Shown here piece after piece: positions 1-9,164 of a stretch of 64,000 bases of DNA. The notes under the pieces are model-generated. The model was not told the origin of the DNA and searched no databases. It saw only the letters and a program-made list of their open reading frames with translations. This stretch comes from DAIOEK01 sp963708715 (GTDB lineage: Bacteria; Chloroflexota; Anaerolineae; Anaerolineales; Anaerolineaceae), in the NCBI GenBank assembly GCA_963708715.1, contig CAVPSU010000002.1, forward strand, positions 248,001-312,000. The letters run 5' to 3'. Every line of letters starts with the position of its first letter. The first letter of the stretch is position 1. A program made the translations under genes and the position numbers.

Positions 1-348
1 TGCGGAGTGCTTCCATTTGCAGATCCGCTTCAGCCTTCAGTTTATGCGATCTCCATATTCAGTTTTTCGAGTTCACGTTTGCATTAATCGATTGACTTCG
101 TTTCAATCTCATTCAACCGCTCTTTGACGGCTTTCTGCACATGCGAAATATGTTTATTCGCAACCATCATCACCGGCTTCGGCGATCTCGATATTGAGCG
201 CACTTCAAAGACTACGGATGATGTTAGCGGCAGTACCGCTCATCTCACTGCAAGGTGTCTTCCAAGGTTCTGTCCTTCTCTGGATGACGGGTTCCAAGCT
301 GGTCGGCAACTCATCTTCGTCTGATCTTGTTCGATACTTATGTTCTGC
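1..348 (-). other. Frame-broken continuation of rpoC at the window edge
   Basis: The rpoC frame ends in a stop at 349-351, but protein-like sequence continues towards position 1 in changing frames. Read on the minus strand, KIAELKQNISIEQ appears just past about 366, then DEDELPTSLEPVIQ (about 275-320), then EKDRTLEDTLQ (about 245-280). KIAELKQ is what is expected after the NRD residues that close the intact part. At least three single-base frame changes within about 130 bp, with further stops towards position 1, look more like low-quality sequence at a contig end than natural decay. I cannot exclude a true pseudogene. Confidence 0.6.
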
Positions 349-900
349 TTAAGTTCGGCGATTTTCGTGATCGCGATTCTGTTTTACTTCAACGATCTTG
401 GCATTGATGACAGTCGCCTGCTCGCGTTCAGAGACGGTAATTTCATCTTCCAAACGCTTCAATGCTTTGTTGCGGGCTTCTTCATCTACATAGGTAACAA
501 TATATTGGGCAAAATACAACACTCGGTCCAGGTTACGGCGGGAGATATCAAGCAGCAATCCCAGGTAAGATGGGATGCGGCGGGTATACCAGATATGTGC
601 GACCGGCGTGGCAAGTTCAATATGCCCCATGCGTTCACGACGGACCGCTGACCGGGTTACTTCCACACCGCATTTATCGCAGATGATGCCTTTATAACGG
701 GGGTTCTTATATTTACCGCAATAACATTGCCAGTCACGGGTTGGGCCAAATATTGCTTCACAGAATAAGCCATCTTTTTCTGGTCGTAAGCGGCGATAGT
801 TGATTGTTTCTGGTTTCAGCACCTCACCATACGACCAGCTTTTGATGGTTTCTGGTGAAGCAAGGCTAATACGAAGTGCGGTTAATCCCTTGGTTTCCAC
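349..900 (-). CDS. rpoC: DNA-directed RNA polymerase beta' subunit, N-terminal part
   Basis: This is the start of the RNA polymerase beta' subunit, part of the catalytic core and the DNA clamp. The first 180 residues show the family start (LRISLASPETIKSWSYGEV), RLRPEKDGLFCEAIFGPTRDW, and the zinc-binding domain with CYCGKY followed by CDKCGVEV (four Cys, about residues 58-77). RRERMGHIELATPVAHIWY and the start of the clamp helices follow. Translation begins with GTG at 900, preceded at about 7-nt spacing by AGGAGG. Only a fragment of a protein that is normally well over 1000 residues is present, because the frame breaks at about 366 and the window ends. No rpoB lies directly upstream; the next gene on that side is a histidine kinase. 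Confidence 0.93.
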   Translation of the reverse strand: METKGLTALRISLASPETIKSWSYGEVLKPETINYRRLRPEKDGLFCEAIFGPTRDWQCYCGKYKNPRYKGIICDKCGVEVTRSAVRRERMGHIELATPVAHIWYTRRIPSYLGLLLDISRRNLDRVLYFAQYIVTYVDEEARNKALKRLEDEITVSEREQATVINAKIVEVKQNRDHENRRT

Positions 901-968
901 TAATATGCCTCCTGATGATTATGCGGGAGTAATTTTTTTATTACAAACAAATAGAAGCGCTGGGACAC
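900..968 (-). other. Possible 22-codon leader ORF coupled to rpoC
   Basis: A GTG at 968-966 follows AGGAGG (978-973) at 4-nt spacing. It opens a 22-codon frame that ends in TAG at 902-900. The last base of that TAG is the first base of the rpoC GTG start (TAGTG), a classic re-initiation arrangement. The encoded peptide (VSQRFYLFVIKKLL...) matches nothing I recognise. It may be chance, since only 22 codons stay open, but the combination of a good ribosome site and an exact stop/start overlap is suggestive. Confidence 0.3.
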
Positions 969-1022
969 TTTTCCTCCTGCGCTTGATAATATTTGACAAA
1001 TGCTATTTGTGCATGACAGTCT

Positions 1023-1052
1023 ATTATACAGTGTATGTCAATCCCCCGTCAA
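1023..1052 (-). promoter_or_regulatory. Sigma-70 promoter for rpoC
   Basis: On the minus strand TTGACG (1052-1047) is followed after an 18-bp spacer by TATAAT (1028-1023). Transcription would begin near 1016, about 115 nt ahead of the rpoC start. This is the only gene-free stretch between the kinase and rpoC. It suggests that rpoC is transcribed from its own promoter here, not from an rpoBC operon. Confidence 0.65.
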
Positions 1053-1118
1053 GGGGATAATTTTTCCAAACGTGGTACAAATCGGGGAAATTGCATATCG
1101 AAAATACAAAATTCCATC

Positions 1119-4100
1119 TTACGAAGACCCTGTCTCCTCAACCGGCTCTTCCACGATCCGTTGGAAGGCTGGAATCTCGAGATAGAAGGTGCTTCCCCTG
1201 CCCAACTGACTGTCCACCCAAACTCTGCCCCCGTGCCGTTCAGCGATCGATTTTACGATCGACAATCCAAGGCTGGATCCTTTCTGGTAGAATCCATCTC
1301 GTTGGGACATCCTAAAGAATTTTTCAAACAACTTGGGGATATCCAGAGGCGCTATTCCTATCCCGGTGTCCTTAACCTCAAAGACAACTTTGGAACCATG
1401 GTCCTTGATGGATATCGTGACATTACCCCCTACCGGAGTAAATTTAATGCCATTTTCAACCAGGTTGTATAGAGCCTGTTCGACCAGTGCTTGATCGGCA
1501 TGGACTTCTGGATCAGATCCTTCTTCCTGGATTGCTGTCACCTGGATATTCTTCTGGTTCGCCTGAAGGTTCAATGTAGAGATCACCTTATTAACGATGA
1601 GGATCGCTCTAACCGGGGAAAGTTGTAATGCCATTCCAGCTTCAATACGCCCCAAATCCAGAAGATTATTCACCAGGCTGGTCATACTCTCGATCCCGGA
1701 AATAATCTTCTTTACATAATTCTTCTGCTGATCGTTCAGTTCACCAACCATTTGAAGCATCGTGGCATTTCCTCGCATTAATGTGAGGGGAGCACGAAGA
1801 TCGTGGCTCACCGTTGCGACAAATTCAGTCTTCAACGAATCCACCTCTTTAAAATGGGTGATGTCCCTGAGAATACACATCCTTCCGGCGAGTGCTCCGT
1901 CAAGGATCATATTTGATTGATATGCGAAGAACACTTTGTGATTTGGGAAGCGGATCTCTTTATTCGTTTCCCCGGTTCGAATCAGATCCAATAAGACGGA
2001 GCTGTGAACAGCCTCTTCAATTGTTTTTCCCTCGATGAAGAATTCCCGGGTGTCGAATAATTCAACCGCCGATGGATTCGCGAGGATGATCCGCTGGCTG
2101 CTATCCATTACAAACGTCGGATCAGGGGTCGAATTAAGTATGGCTTCGAGACGCTGGCGCCCCAACTCTGCCGTCCGGTAGAGACGAATATTTGCCAGTG
2201 CCCGCGAAACGTCTTCGGAAAGGTTGCTCAGGAATTGATTCTCTTCATCAGAAAATGTTCGAGGCTGATCGTAGGCAACCCAGAGAATTCCTAGGAAATG
2301 ACCTTCGTGGCGTAAGGGAATGGAGATGATCGCAGAAGGGTTCAAGACTTCCGGATTCAGTTTAAGTGCCCTTCCACGCATCAAATTGTTTAAGGTGATT
2401 GAATCTCGATTCCGGGTCAAAGCAAGCACCTGATCATCCAGGTATTGATAATGCCCGTTCATCTCGCCCCCGCCGTAGCGTTCAATAACGGTATTGATCG
2501 GGTCGAGCGATGGGTCTGGTACCAAGACGATCCGAGCTGCACTTCCACCATTGCTCATAGCAGCAACTAAGATAGGTTGAACCGCTTCTTCGATCTGAAG
2601 ATTGGATGCAATCCCCTGACTGACTTTTAGTAGCAGAGATAATTCGTCCACCTGATCTTTCAGGCTCATCCGCATCTGCTCAAAAGCTAGACCAAGTTTG
2701 CCAATCTCATCTTCACCACGGATGTATTGCATATGGTCCAATTGACCCTTACCAATTCGCTCCGCCTCATTGGTCAACTGGCGGACTGCATGGGTTATTG
2801 AGGTTAATCCGGATCGAATCACCAGATATACCAATGCACTTACCAGCAGAACCATAAGTACGAGTGGTAAGGCTAATCGCCAGGTCTCATTCTGGACTTC
2901 GCCTGCCGGTAACGCTAAGATGACTGACCAATCATGATCCGGTGAAGGCCGATAATACACCATCAACGGAGATCCATCGGCAGATTGCAGCGTGAAGAAT
3001 CGTTCTTCTGCTGCTAATTCACCGGGATAGGATGATTGAAGATACTTCTCTTGAGGATGATAAATGACAATCCCCCGGTCATCGATGATATATCCTTCAC
3101 CACCCCGACCGCTGAATCCATTCAGAAGGGTTATCACCGGTTGCATGGATGAGTTGGATGCGAGATCTGTCCTTCCAATCAAGTACCCACTTATTTTGGA
3201 TTGCTTGTCTTTTACAGGTGCAATAAACGAGATGGTAGCCGCTTTTTTCCCGGTACCTGAAAAACTGACATATTTGCCGTAAAGCAATCCCTGGGCAGCC
3301 TGTTGTAAACCGGTTTGCTCAGATGTGGATAATGAAAGATCACTTTCTGGAACACTGACTACAGGCTTCCCGGTTAAATCGACGAACATTAATTGATTAA
3401 AAAATTGAACGGAATTCAAATTTTGAGAGAGTAGAATTTGGATGTCTTTATCAGAATTCTCAGATGCAGATAGGGTCCTGGCAACCTGAAGGATCATATT
3501 CTGCCCGGTGTTTGTAAAAAACGGAATACTGTTCGCGGCAACTTCCGCTGAGCCAGCCATACGTTCTTTAACAAGCATCCGACCACTGTACCCCGCTGTC
3601 CACCATATTCCTACCACCAGGAGGATGAGCAATGCAACTATGAAAGGTCCGATTCCGGTTAGAAATCGGCGGGTGATCAGCTTTTCGTCTGGAACAGGTA
3701 ACAGGAAACCGGGTTTCACCCACAGATGACCAAATAGTTTTGCCACTACCAGGCAGATAAAACCGCCTGCCATCATGACAAACAGGATCAGTCCGAATGC
3801 GGTCAGTCCCCAAATTGGATTGGCCGGGAAGAACGTGATCAAGTTGTTGGATCCTGTCAAAAACCCGTTCAAACTGGTGATGAGTATGAACGTGAAACCA
3901 ACAAAGATGCTTCCCCCCAACGGTGAACGGACGAACCTAAAAAACCAACCCCGATAATGGGTGCGAATCAGTTCGGAATAAATCAGGGAAATTGAAGCGA
4001 ACTCAAAGGGGGTAAACAGTGAATGGGTTGAAAATACCGAGAGGATCGAACCTGAAACGAATCCAAGCAACACAGAATGAAGCGGATTTAAAAGACCAGC

Positions 4101-4412
4101 TGCAAGCATCCAGGGGACAGCTGCAAACAATGGCAAGCTGAATCCAGCACCACCCAATGCATAGAGTGAATTTGGATCCTCAGGTGTAATATCTCCGCGA
4201 AAGACCAGGAAGAGAGTTGTAATCGGGACTAAAATAAATAGAAACGCGAAGAGCGATGCCTGGATAGTCTGCTGGCGATGGGGATCGCGCTGCCAGTACG
4301 ATAAGCGCCAATAAATGATGATCAGGTAAAGAAATAGCATCCCCCAAGCAATCATCGATTGGGGTAGTTCTAGTCCAAGAGAATTTTCTAGCAGTGTAAA
4401 TTGAAATGTCAT
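1119..4412 (-). CDS. Membrane sensor histidine kinase (7TM-like region, dCache, HAMP, GAF, PAS, HisKA, HATPase)
   Basis: A 1097-residue hybrid-input sensor kinase of a two-component system. The N-terminal 260 residues hold about seven membrane segments. An extracytoplasmic dCache-like region follows (about 285-510), then a further membrane segment (about 512-532), HAMP (about 535-590), GAF (about 600-740) and PAS (about 755-860). The kinase core has the H-box FVATVSHDLRAP (His about 870), N-box YNLVENGIKFTP (about 983), G1 KDTGIGIA and a G2 region reading KGSSLGLSIV. The stop lies 218 bp upstream of rpoC on the same strand. No receiver-domain gene is nearby, so the partner response regulator is elsewhere. 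The ligand is unknown. The combination of an integral multi-TM region with a dCache is unusual and may sense two inputs. Confidence 0.92.
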   Translation of the reverse strand: MTFQFTLLENSLGLELPQSMIAWGMLFLYLIIIYWRLSYWQRDPHRQQTIQASLFAFLFILVPITTLFLVFRGDITPEDPNSLYALGGAGFSLPLFAAVPWMLAAGLLNPLHSVLLGFVSGSILSVFSTHSLFTPFEFASISLIYSELIRTHYRGWFFRFVRSPLGGSIFVGFTFILITSLNGFLTGSNNLITFFPANPIWGLTAFGLILFVMMAGGFICLVVAKLFGHLWVKPGFLLPVPDEKLITRRFLTGIGPFIVALLILLVVGIWWTAGYSGRMLVKERMAGSAEVAANSIPFFTNTGQNMILQVARTLSASENSDKDIQILLSQNLNSVQFFNQLMFVDLTGKPVVSVPESDLSLSTSEQTGLQQAAQGLLYGKYVSFSGTGKKAATISFIAPVKDKQSKISGYLIGRTDLASNSSMQPVITLLNGFSGRGGEGYIIDDRGIVIYHPQEKYLQSSYPGELAAEERFFTLQSADGSPLMVYYRPSPDHDWSVILALPAGEVQNETWRLALPLVLMVLLVSALVYLVIRSGLTSITHAVRQLTNEAERIGKGQLDHMQYIRGEDEIGKLGLAFEQMRMSLKDQVDELSLLLKVSQGIASNLQIEEAVQPILVAAMSNGGSAARIVLVPDPSLDPINTVIERYGGGEMNGHYQYLDDQVLALTRNRDSITLNNLMRGRALKLNPEVLNPSAIISIPLRHEGHFLGILWVAYDQPRTFSDEENQFLSNLSEDVSRALANIRLYRTAELGRQRLEAILNSTPDPTFVMDSSQRIILANPSAVELFDTREFFIEGKTIEEAVHSSVLLDLIRTGETNKEIRFPNHKVFFAYQSNMILDGALAGRMCILRDITHFKEVDSLKTEFVATVSHDLRAPLTLMRGNATMLQMVGELNDQQKNYVKKIISGIESMTSLVNNLLDLGRIEAGMALQLSPVRAILIVNKVISTLNLQANQKNIQVTAIQEEGSDPEVHADQALVEQALYNLVENGIKFTPVGGNVTISIKDHGSKVVFEVKDTGIGIAPLDIPKLFEKFFRMSQRDGFYQKGSSLGLSIVKSIAERHGGRVWVDSQLGRGSTFYLEIPAFQRIVEEPVEETGSS

Positions 4413-4444
4413 CTCTTTTTGAACCTGACCATGAACTAATTATA

Positions 4445-4477
4445 TATAAAAAGTCAAGAAGTTACCTATAAAAAGTC
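4445..4477. repeat. 11-bp direct repeat upstream of the kinase gene
   Basis: TATAAAAAGTC occurs at 4445-4455 and again, identically, at 4467-4477. The start-to-start distance is 22 bp, close to two DNA turns, and lies 33-65 bp before the kinase start. The spacing fits binding of a dimeric or tandem regulator on one face of DNA, possibly a response regulator acting on its own kinase gene. The rest of 4413-4602 is AT-rich with no gene. Confidence 0.35.
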
Positions 4478-4602
4478 CCTCCTCGATGGTTTATCCTACC
4501 TATGGATTGTACCCCAATGTCTATCGTATCCCAATAACTTCGTCGATGAATCATCCTTAAGAAAAGTCATATGCAGATTGAGAGACGTAGTTGGTCACCT
4601 AT

Positions 4603-5934
4603 TCAAATCTGGATATGCGCTTCCTGATTTATCTTGTCCCAGGCTGATCGGTAATAGAATGCTGGTTGTTTCTTTATAGGTTCTTTCGCCAAATTGTTGA
4701 ACCACTTTTGGGTAAAATCCAAACAGATTTTAAAGGATGATTCACTGTAGGATAATTTTTCCGCGACCTGGGAATGGGGTAGTCTTTCCGCAGTATCAAG
4801 CATCTCACGCTGTAGTAGTTCTCTCTCAGGTTGCATCATTTCCTTTCGATGGGAGAAATCCTTCAAGGTAGTTCGATGCAACCGTTCATGCTGCCACCAC
4901 ATTGATGCGGGAGTATCCTTCCCGGTGGGCGCTGTGCCCTGAGCTGGAAGTCCTGCGGACATCCAGACTGGCTTGAACAAGCTCAAGCAAGGTGCGGCAG
5001 TACCAGTCAACCAATGAATGGCATCTGTCGATCCAATCTGAGATACCATCGATCCGGTGGTCTGGTTTATTCGGATGGGTCCAAACCCAAGATGCATGCA
5101 TACATCGGATCCAACCAATGCGTTGTCAGGTGACCAATCCAGGTTTTCCGCATGTGGGTGTTGTTGAAGCGCCTGGATCAAGTCTTCCACCGTCAATTTC
5201 CCCACCCGTTTTGACACCCAACCGGTGGTGCAGGTATGACGGGTTTTTGCGTCTCCAAATGTAGTATACAGAAAATCGGAATAGCAACGAGCGAAATCAA
5301 AATCTTCTTCAGACTTGCACCATCCCTTGTCCACCGCCAATTTGATTAAATGTTCTGATGCCAGATCAAATTTGGATCCAATGGTGATCGCATTCGAAAT
5401 GGATCTCACAGAGGTTACTTTTTCCGCAGCCCATTCTCTGCCCGCTGTCTCAAGTACCCATGCTTCGGTCGGATCCGCAATGATAAAACTATTATGATAC
5501 TGGAATGGGTGTGAAAATCCACAATTACCTGATTGGCCATATTCTTTTAATAACAAAGTGATAATATTCAACGCTTCAAAGGCGGATTTTCCACGTTCCA
5601 AACCAAGTCTGAGTAGATCCATTCCTATAAGGCCGGGCTTTTTTTCATGAGGCACCTTGGTAAAAACCGCTTCATTTCCAATAACCACCCCATGCTGGTT
5701 CGCGCCCATTTCAGCTCCCCAGATCCAAAATGGCTTGGATAATAGTACGGCATTCGTGCTCTCAACCTGTGGAATTTCAATATAGGTGCAATGAAGTGTT
5801 CCAGGAACAGAGTAATGCTGTCCGGCATGCCATTCCAGGACCTGGGCTTCATTTGGATCACGGTCACTATTCTTGGCGAATAATACTTCACCTGTTTGAG
5901 TGGAATTACCTAAGGCAACGATTGTGTCACACAT
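4603..5934 (-). CDS. Peptidase family C69 / secernin-like dipeptidase
   Basis: A 443-residue N-terminal-nucleophile hydrolase of the C69 dipeptidase family. The protein starts MCDTIVALGNSTQTGEVLF, with Cys2 as the expected nucleophile once Met is removed. FAKNSDRDPNEAQ follows, the hallmark of secernins and bacterial C69 proteins. ETAGREWAAE and the internal NCGFSHPF region also fit the family. There is no signal peptide, so a cytoplasmic enzyme cleaving dipeptides or amides is expected. The ribosome site AAGGAGATATTACG precedes ATG. It is separated from the acyltransferase gene by 127 bp and probably has its own promoter. The exact substrate cannot be read from the sequence. Confidence 0.88.
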   Translation of the reverse strand: MCDTIVALGNSTQTGEVLFAKNSDRDPNEAQVLEWHAGQHYSVPGTLHCTYIEIPQVESTNAVLLSKPFWIWGAEMGANQHGVVIGNEAVFTKVPHEKKPGLIGMDLLRLGLERGKSAFEALNIITLLLKEYGQSGNCGFSHPFQYHNSFIIADPTEAWVLETAGREWAAEKVTSVRSISNAITIGSKFDLASEHLIKLAVDKGWCKSEEDFDFARCYSDFLYTTFGDAKTRHTCTTGWVSKRVGKLTVEDLIQALQQHPHAENLDWSPDNALVGSDVCMHLGFGPIRINQTTGSMVSQIGSTDAIHWLTGTAAPCLSLFKPVWMSAGLPAQGTAPTGKDTPASMWWQHERLHRTTLKDFSHRKEMMQPERELLQREMLDTAERLPHSQVAEKLSYSESSFKICLDFTQKWFNNLAKEPIKKQPAFYYRSAWDKINQEAHIQI

Positions 5935-6061
5935 CGTAATATCTCCTTGATTTGATTGGGAGGTTTTCCTGAAGTCTTCGCAGCGGTCGAATATCCGAAT
6001 TCCATTGCGACTTGCTTAGTCCCGCTGACAAATTCCTTCCAAAATATATATGACAATTCCT

Positions 6062-6733
6062 TTAGAAATGATAATATCCGCGGTATTGTTCCGGTAGCAA
6101 TTCGGCTATCCTATGCATGACATAATCCACCCTTAACTGGTACGCATCTGATCGGGACAATTCAACTCCGATGCCGGCTGGCAAAAAAAATGGATCCCCG
6201 ATGTTGAGTAGGACTTTCGGCTTTTTTAGTTTGAGCAGATTGGCTAAAAAATCTTCTGTGGTGCCAACTATACCAACCGGTATGATCGGTATCTGGTGTT
6301 TTTCCAGTAAAAAAGCAATTCCGGGTTTCCCGCGTCTCATTCCAGGCGAATGAGATCTGCCACCTTCAGGAGCAACCGCAATAGCGCGACCAGATTCCAA
6401 AGCTTGCAACATTTTATTCATTGCCGTCCGATCAACTTCACCCCGGTGGATAGGAATACCGCCATACGCTTTTGCTAATAGATCTTGTCCTGGTCGATTC
6501 CAAACATCCACAGCACCCAGGACCTCTGGTTTTTCTGGCCAATAACTTAACAAAACCGGCGGATCAAACAGGGATACATGATTAAAAACTAATAGATATG
6601 GCTTGCCTACCGGAATTTTATCAATACCAACTCTCTCCACCCTGCTGAGCAAATCAAAAATCAACCGGAGTGTTTTGAGGATTATTACCCGGAGAATTCG
6701 GTTTATCAACGGTACTTTATACGGAGATGTCAT
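6062..6733 (-). CDS. 1-acyl-glycerol-3-phosphate acyltransferase family protein (PlsC type)
   Basis: A lysophosphatidic-acid-acyltransferase-family enzyme of 223 residues, which attaches an acyl chain to a glycerophosphate-type acceptor at the inner membrane face. The NHxSxxD block is FNHVSLFDPP. GIPIHRGEVDR supplies the second block and APEGGRSHSPG the third (acceptor-phosphate binding). A longer reading frame exists upstream, but ATG at 6733 overlaps the cytidylate kinase TGA as ATGA, which is the usual coupled start. Its position after cmk is a common arrangement in Gram-positives and Chloroflexota and suggests a phospholipid role, although the acceptor is inferred. Confidence 0.88.
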   Translation of the reverse strand: MTSPYKVPLINRILRVIILKTLRLIFDLLSRVERVGIDKIPVGKPYLLVFNHVSLFDPPVLLSYWPEKPEVLGAVDVWNRPGQDLLAKAYGGIPIHRGEVDRTAMNKMLQALESGRAIAVAPEGGRSHSPGMRRGKPGIAFLLEKHQIPIIPVGIVGTTEDFLANLLKLKKPKVLLNIGDPFFLPAGIGVELSRSDAYQLRVDYVMHRIAELLPEQYRGYYHF

Positions 6734-7401
6734 AGATACGCTTTTATTAAATCGACAACCTGCTGGATGCTCAATCCATCCGAACAAATAAGATGAGCGT
6801 CTGCCGCGGCTCGAAGAGGAGCAACCTTTCGATTACTGTCGATGGCATCCCTTGATTTCAGATTAGCCAGGACGGCATCATAATCCGGTTCCTGTCCCCT
6901 CAACTGCAATTCGAGGACACGTCTTCGCGCCCGTTCTTCCACTGACGCATCAAGGTATATCTTAATCCCGGCTTCTGGCAGCACCACCGTGCCGATATCC
7001 CTTCCAACCATTACCACTCGTCCACGTAAGCCAATCCTGCGCTGCTGTTCTGTCATAGCTTTTCTCACACCAGCATAGGTGGATACAGGAGAGACATAGT
7101 TTTCGACTGCTTTTTCCCGAATTTTCCAGGTGACATCTTCCCCATTAAGCCTGACATCGTACTGCCTGCCATCCTGAATGGATGGATCCAAAACGTCGAT
7201 AGCCGCTTTTTCTGCAAGCCTTGTAACAGCAGGCTCATCCGCCGGATCAACCGCTTCCAATATAGTAAATAAAGTAACCGCGCGATACATTACACCAGTA
7301 TCAAAATACAGATAATTTAATTCTTTTGCTATGATCGCGGCGACAGTGGATTTACCAGACCCGGCTGGTCCATCTATGGTGATGATATCCGTACGGCTCA
7401 T
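6730..7401 (-). CDS. cmk: Cytidylate kinase
   Basis: A (d)CMP kinase that uses ATP to make (d)CDP in the cytoplasm. The P-loop is GPAGSGKSTVAA near the N terminus. YFDTGVMYRAVTL is the CMP-binding segment, and VGRDIGTVVLPEAGIKIYL with the Arg-rich lid ARRRVLEL complete the fold. The frame is open further upstream to a TTG, but ATG at 7401 sits about 10 nt after GGAAAGG and gives the normal length of 223 residues (MSRTDIITIDGPAG). The gene ends in ATGA overlap with the acyltransferase gene. The gap to the upstream glycosyltransferase gene is 65 bp. Confidence 0.93.
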   Translation of the reverse strand: MSRTDIITIDGPAGSGKSTVAAIIAKELNYLYFDTGVMYRAVTLFTILEAVDPADEPAVTRLAEKAAIDVLDPSIQDGRQYDVRLNGEDVTWKIREKAVENYVSPVSTYAGVRKAMTEQQRRIGLRGRVVMVGRDIGTVVLPEAGIKIYLDASVEERARRRVLELQLRGQEPDYDAVLANLKSRDAIDSNRKVAPLRAAADAHLICSDGLSIQQVVDLIKAYL

Positions 7402-7466
7402 ACTGGTCATACCTTTCCATTCATATTGTATAACCCCATGCAAATTAGGAGATGCGGGGAGATCGA

Positions 7467-9164
7467 TTATTGGGTGATGATCGGATTTGTCGCTGCGCCT
7501 GGAAATAGGTCCGATCGAACCCAGAGGATCATAGGAGTTCGTTCAATCAGCTCTGTTTTATGCATCATGATCCATCGCAACCAGTCTTCCGCCTGGAAAT
7601 CTTCATATTTTACCCGGGAGACCAAATAGAAATCCTGTCCGCGGTATTGCTCGGATAATTCAGGTTGAGTCTCGACGGATGATATCACCAGTGAAGGTTG
7701 GTCACCAGGTCGGACCGCGCTGACCTCATTAACTGAATCCTGCATGTGGAGCGCCCATTCCAGCGAGGGGGTAAGCTTTCCTACCACCTGAATGTCCAAT
7801 CCAACAGGTGTACCCCTCGTCCAACCAGACACTTCGTGGATCGTTTGGACCAGTAATGATTGGTCGGGATGGTTTATTCCATTGTCCCAAAGCTCTGCCC
7901 GGTTTGGATCTGTTGGATCGATCGAATGAAATGTTGACATAACTAATGCCAAAAATAGGATTATTAAAATGCCTAACGAGTAACCATTTTTAGCGATCCG
8001 GATCGACCAGCCAAATATGGCGAGTAAAGCAGTCAGGATAAGGATAGCCAATCCACCACCAAGTGCTATCCAAAAAACCTGTGATTCGAGAAAACCAGCA
8101 TTCAGCCGGCCAAATATCTGCCAGAGGAAAAACACAATTACTATGACTAATATGGCAATACCGATCGAAGGGATAACCTCATCGTTTTTGGGGAGCGAAT
8201 TCTTCGATACTGCGTATGCAGACAGGTAGACTAATGGGAGTGTTACCCATATCAAGTTAACCAGGTTTTTGCCGGGAAGAACCAGGATAAGCAAAAGACT
8301 TATTACCACAAAGAGTGCTAAGAAGGCTCGTTCATTTTTATCCAACCAGGAACGAATACCTCCCCAGGTTCCGACTACGGTTGTGAGGGTTGAATATCCC
8401 AGCAGTGCAATGAGTGGTAACCACCATTTAACAGGTGACGACTGCAATATCACCTCGAAGAAACCAGGTAAGGAATTCGTAAATGTACTGAAACCAAATG
8501 GGAATAACAAAAAGAAACTACCAAAAAGGCTTGCTGTAAAGATTCCGGTCAACCAGACTGATTTATCTCGCAAGAAAATGACACATTGCTGAAATGCAGT
8601 AGGTTGTTTCCAGATCAGAAAATATAATCCTGCACTCAAGCCGGCTGAAACAACCAGCCACCAGAATCCAGTACCGGAAAGGACAAGTAACCCCAGGAAC
8701 AATCCGGTTGTTTTCATTTTTTGATGTGAATATGCCGCAACTACAAGCGTAAACAGGCACAAAGAGATGATCGCTGAATTCACGGTTCTACTGGCAACAA
8801 CGAGCGCAGGCTCTAAAGCGATAAACCAGACAATCAATACGACTTCTAGCGGTTTTAATCCATTCTTTATTAATACTGGTGAAGCCATTAGGAGAATACC
8901 CATCAAAGCAGGAATTAATCTGGCAAGGAAGGCAGACGATCCAAACAGGTAAAATAAGGTGGTTGTACCCAGCAGATAGAACGGCTCTCCATCGAGAGTA
9001 ACCGGGAGACCGCTTGCCAATCGATATGCCTGGAGTGCCAACCGGGCTTCGCTATCAGCCAATGGAAGCGATCCCAATTGGATCAGTCGGATAGTAATTC
9101 CTACAACAAAGGCAAAACCAATTAATATAGAGTGGAGTGTGATTTGTTTATTGGATCGGAGCAT
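7467..9164 (-). CDS. GT39-family (PMT/ArnT-like) membrane glycosyltransferase
   Basis: About 566 residues, strongly hydrophobic with about 11-13 membrane segments. The first outer loop reads PLADSEARLALQAYRL, with the acidic pair typical of lipid-phosphate-sugar-dependent GT-C enzymes (the catalytic Asp/Glu of PMT and ArnT). A soluble C-terminal part (about 440-566) follows. The donor should be a polyprenyl-phosphate sugar and the acceptor a protein or lipid on the outer face; neither can be told from sequence. The start is uncertain: ATG 9164 and ATG 9176 both overlap the end of the upstream DUF2298 gene and neither has a strong ribosome site. The overlap indicates one transcription unit. 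Confidence 0.8.
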   Translation of the reverse strand: MLRSNKQITLHSILIGFAFVVGITIRLIQLGSLPLADSEARLALQAYRLASGLPVTLDGEPFYLLGTTTLFYLFGSSAFLARLIPALMGILLMASPVLIKNGLKPLEVVLIVWFIALEPALVVASRTVNSAIISLCLFTLVVAAYSHQKMKTTGLFLGLLVLSGTGFWWLVVSAGLSAGLYFLIWKQPTAFQQCVIFLRDKSVWLTGIFTASLFGSFFLLFPFGFSTFTNSLPGFFEVILQSSPVKWWLPLIALLGYSTLTTVVGTWGGIRSWLDKNERAFLALFVVISLLLILVLPGKNLVNLIWVTLPLVYLSAYAVSKNSLPKNDEVIPSIGIAILVIVIVFFLWQIFGRLNAGFLESQVFWIALGGGLAILILTALLAIFGWSIRIAKNGYSLGILIILFLALVMSTFHSIDPTDPNRAELWDNGINHPDQSLLVQTIHEVSGWTRGTPVGLDIQVVGKLTPSLEWALHMQDSVNEVSAVRPGDQPSLVISSVETQPELSEQYRGQDFYLVSRVKYEDFQAEDWLRWIMMHKTELIERTPMILWVRSDLFPGAATNPIITQ

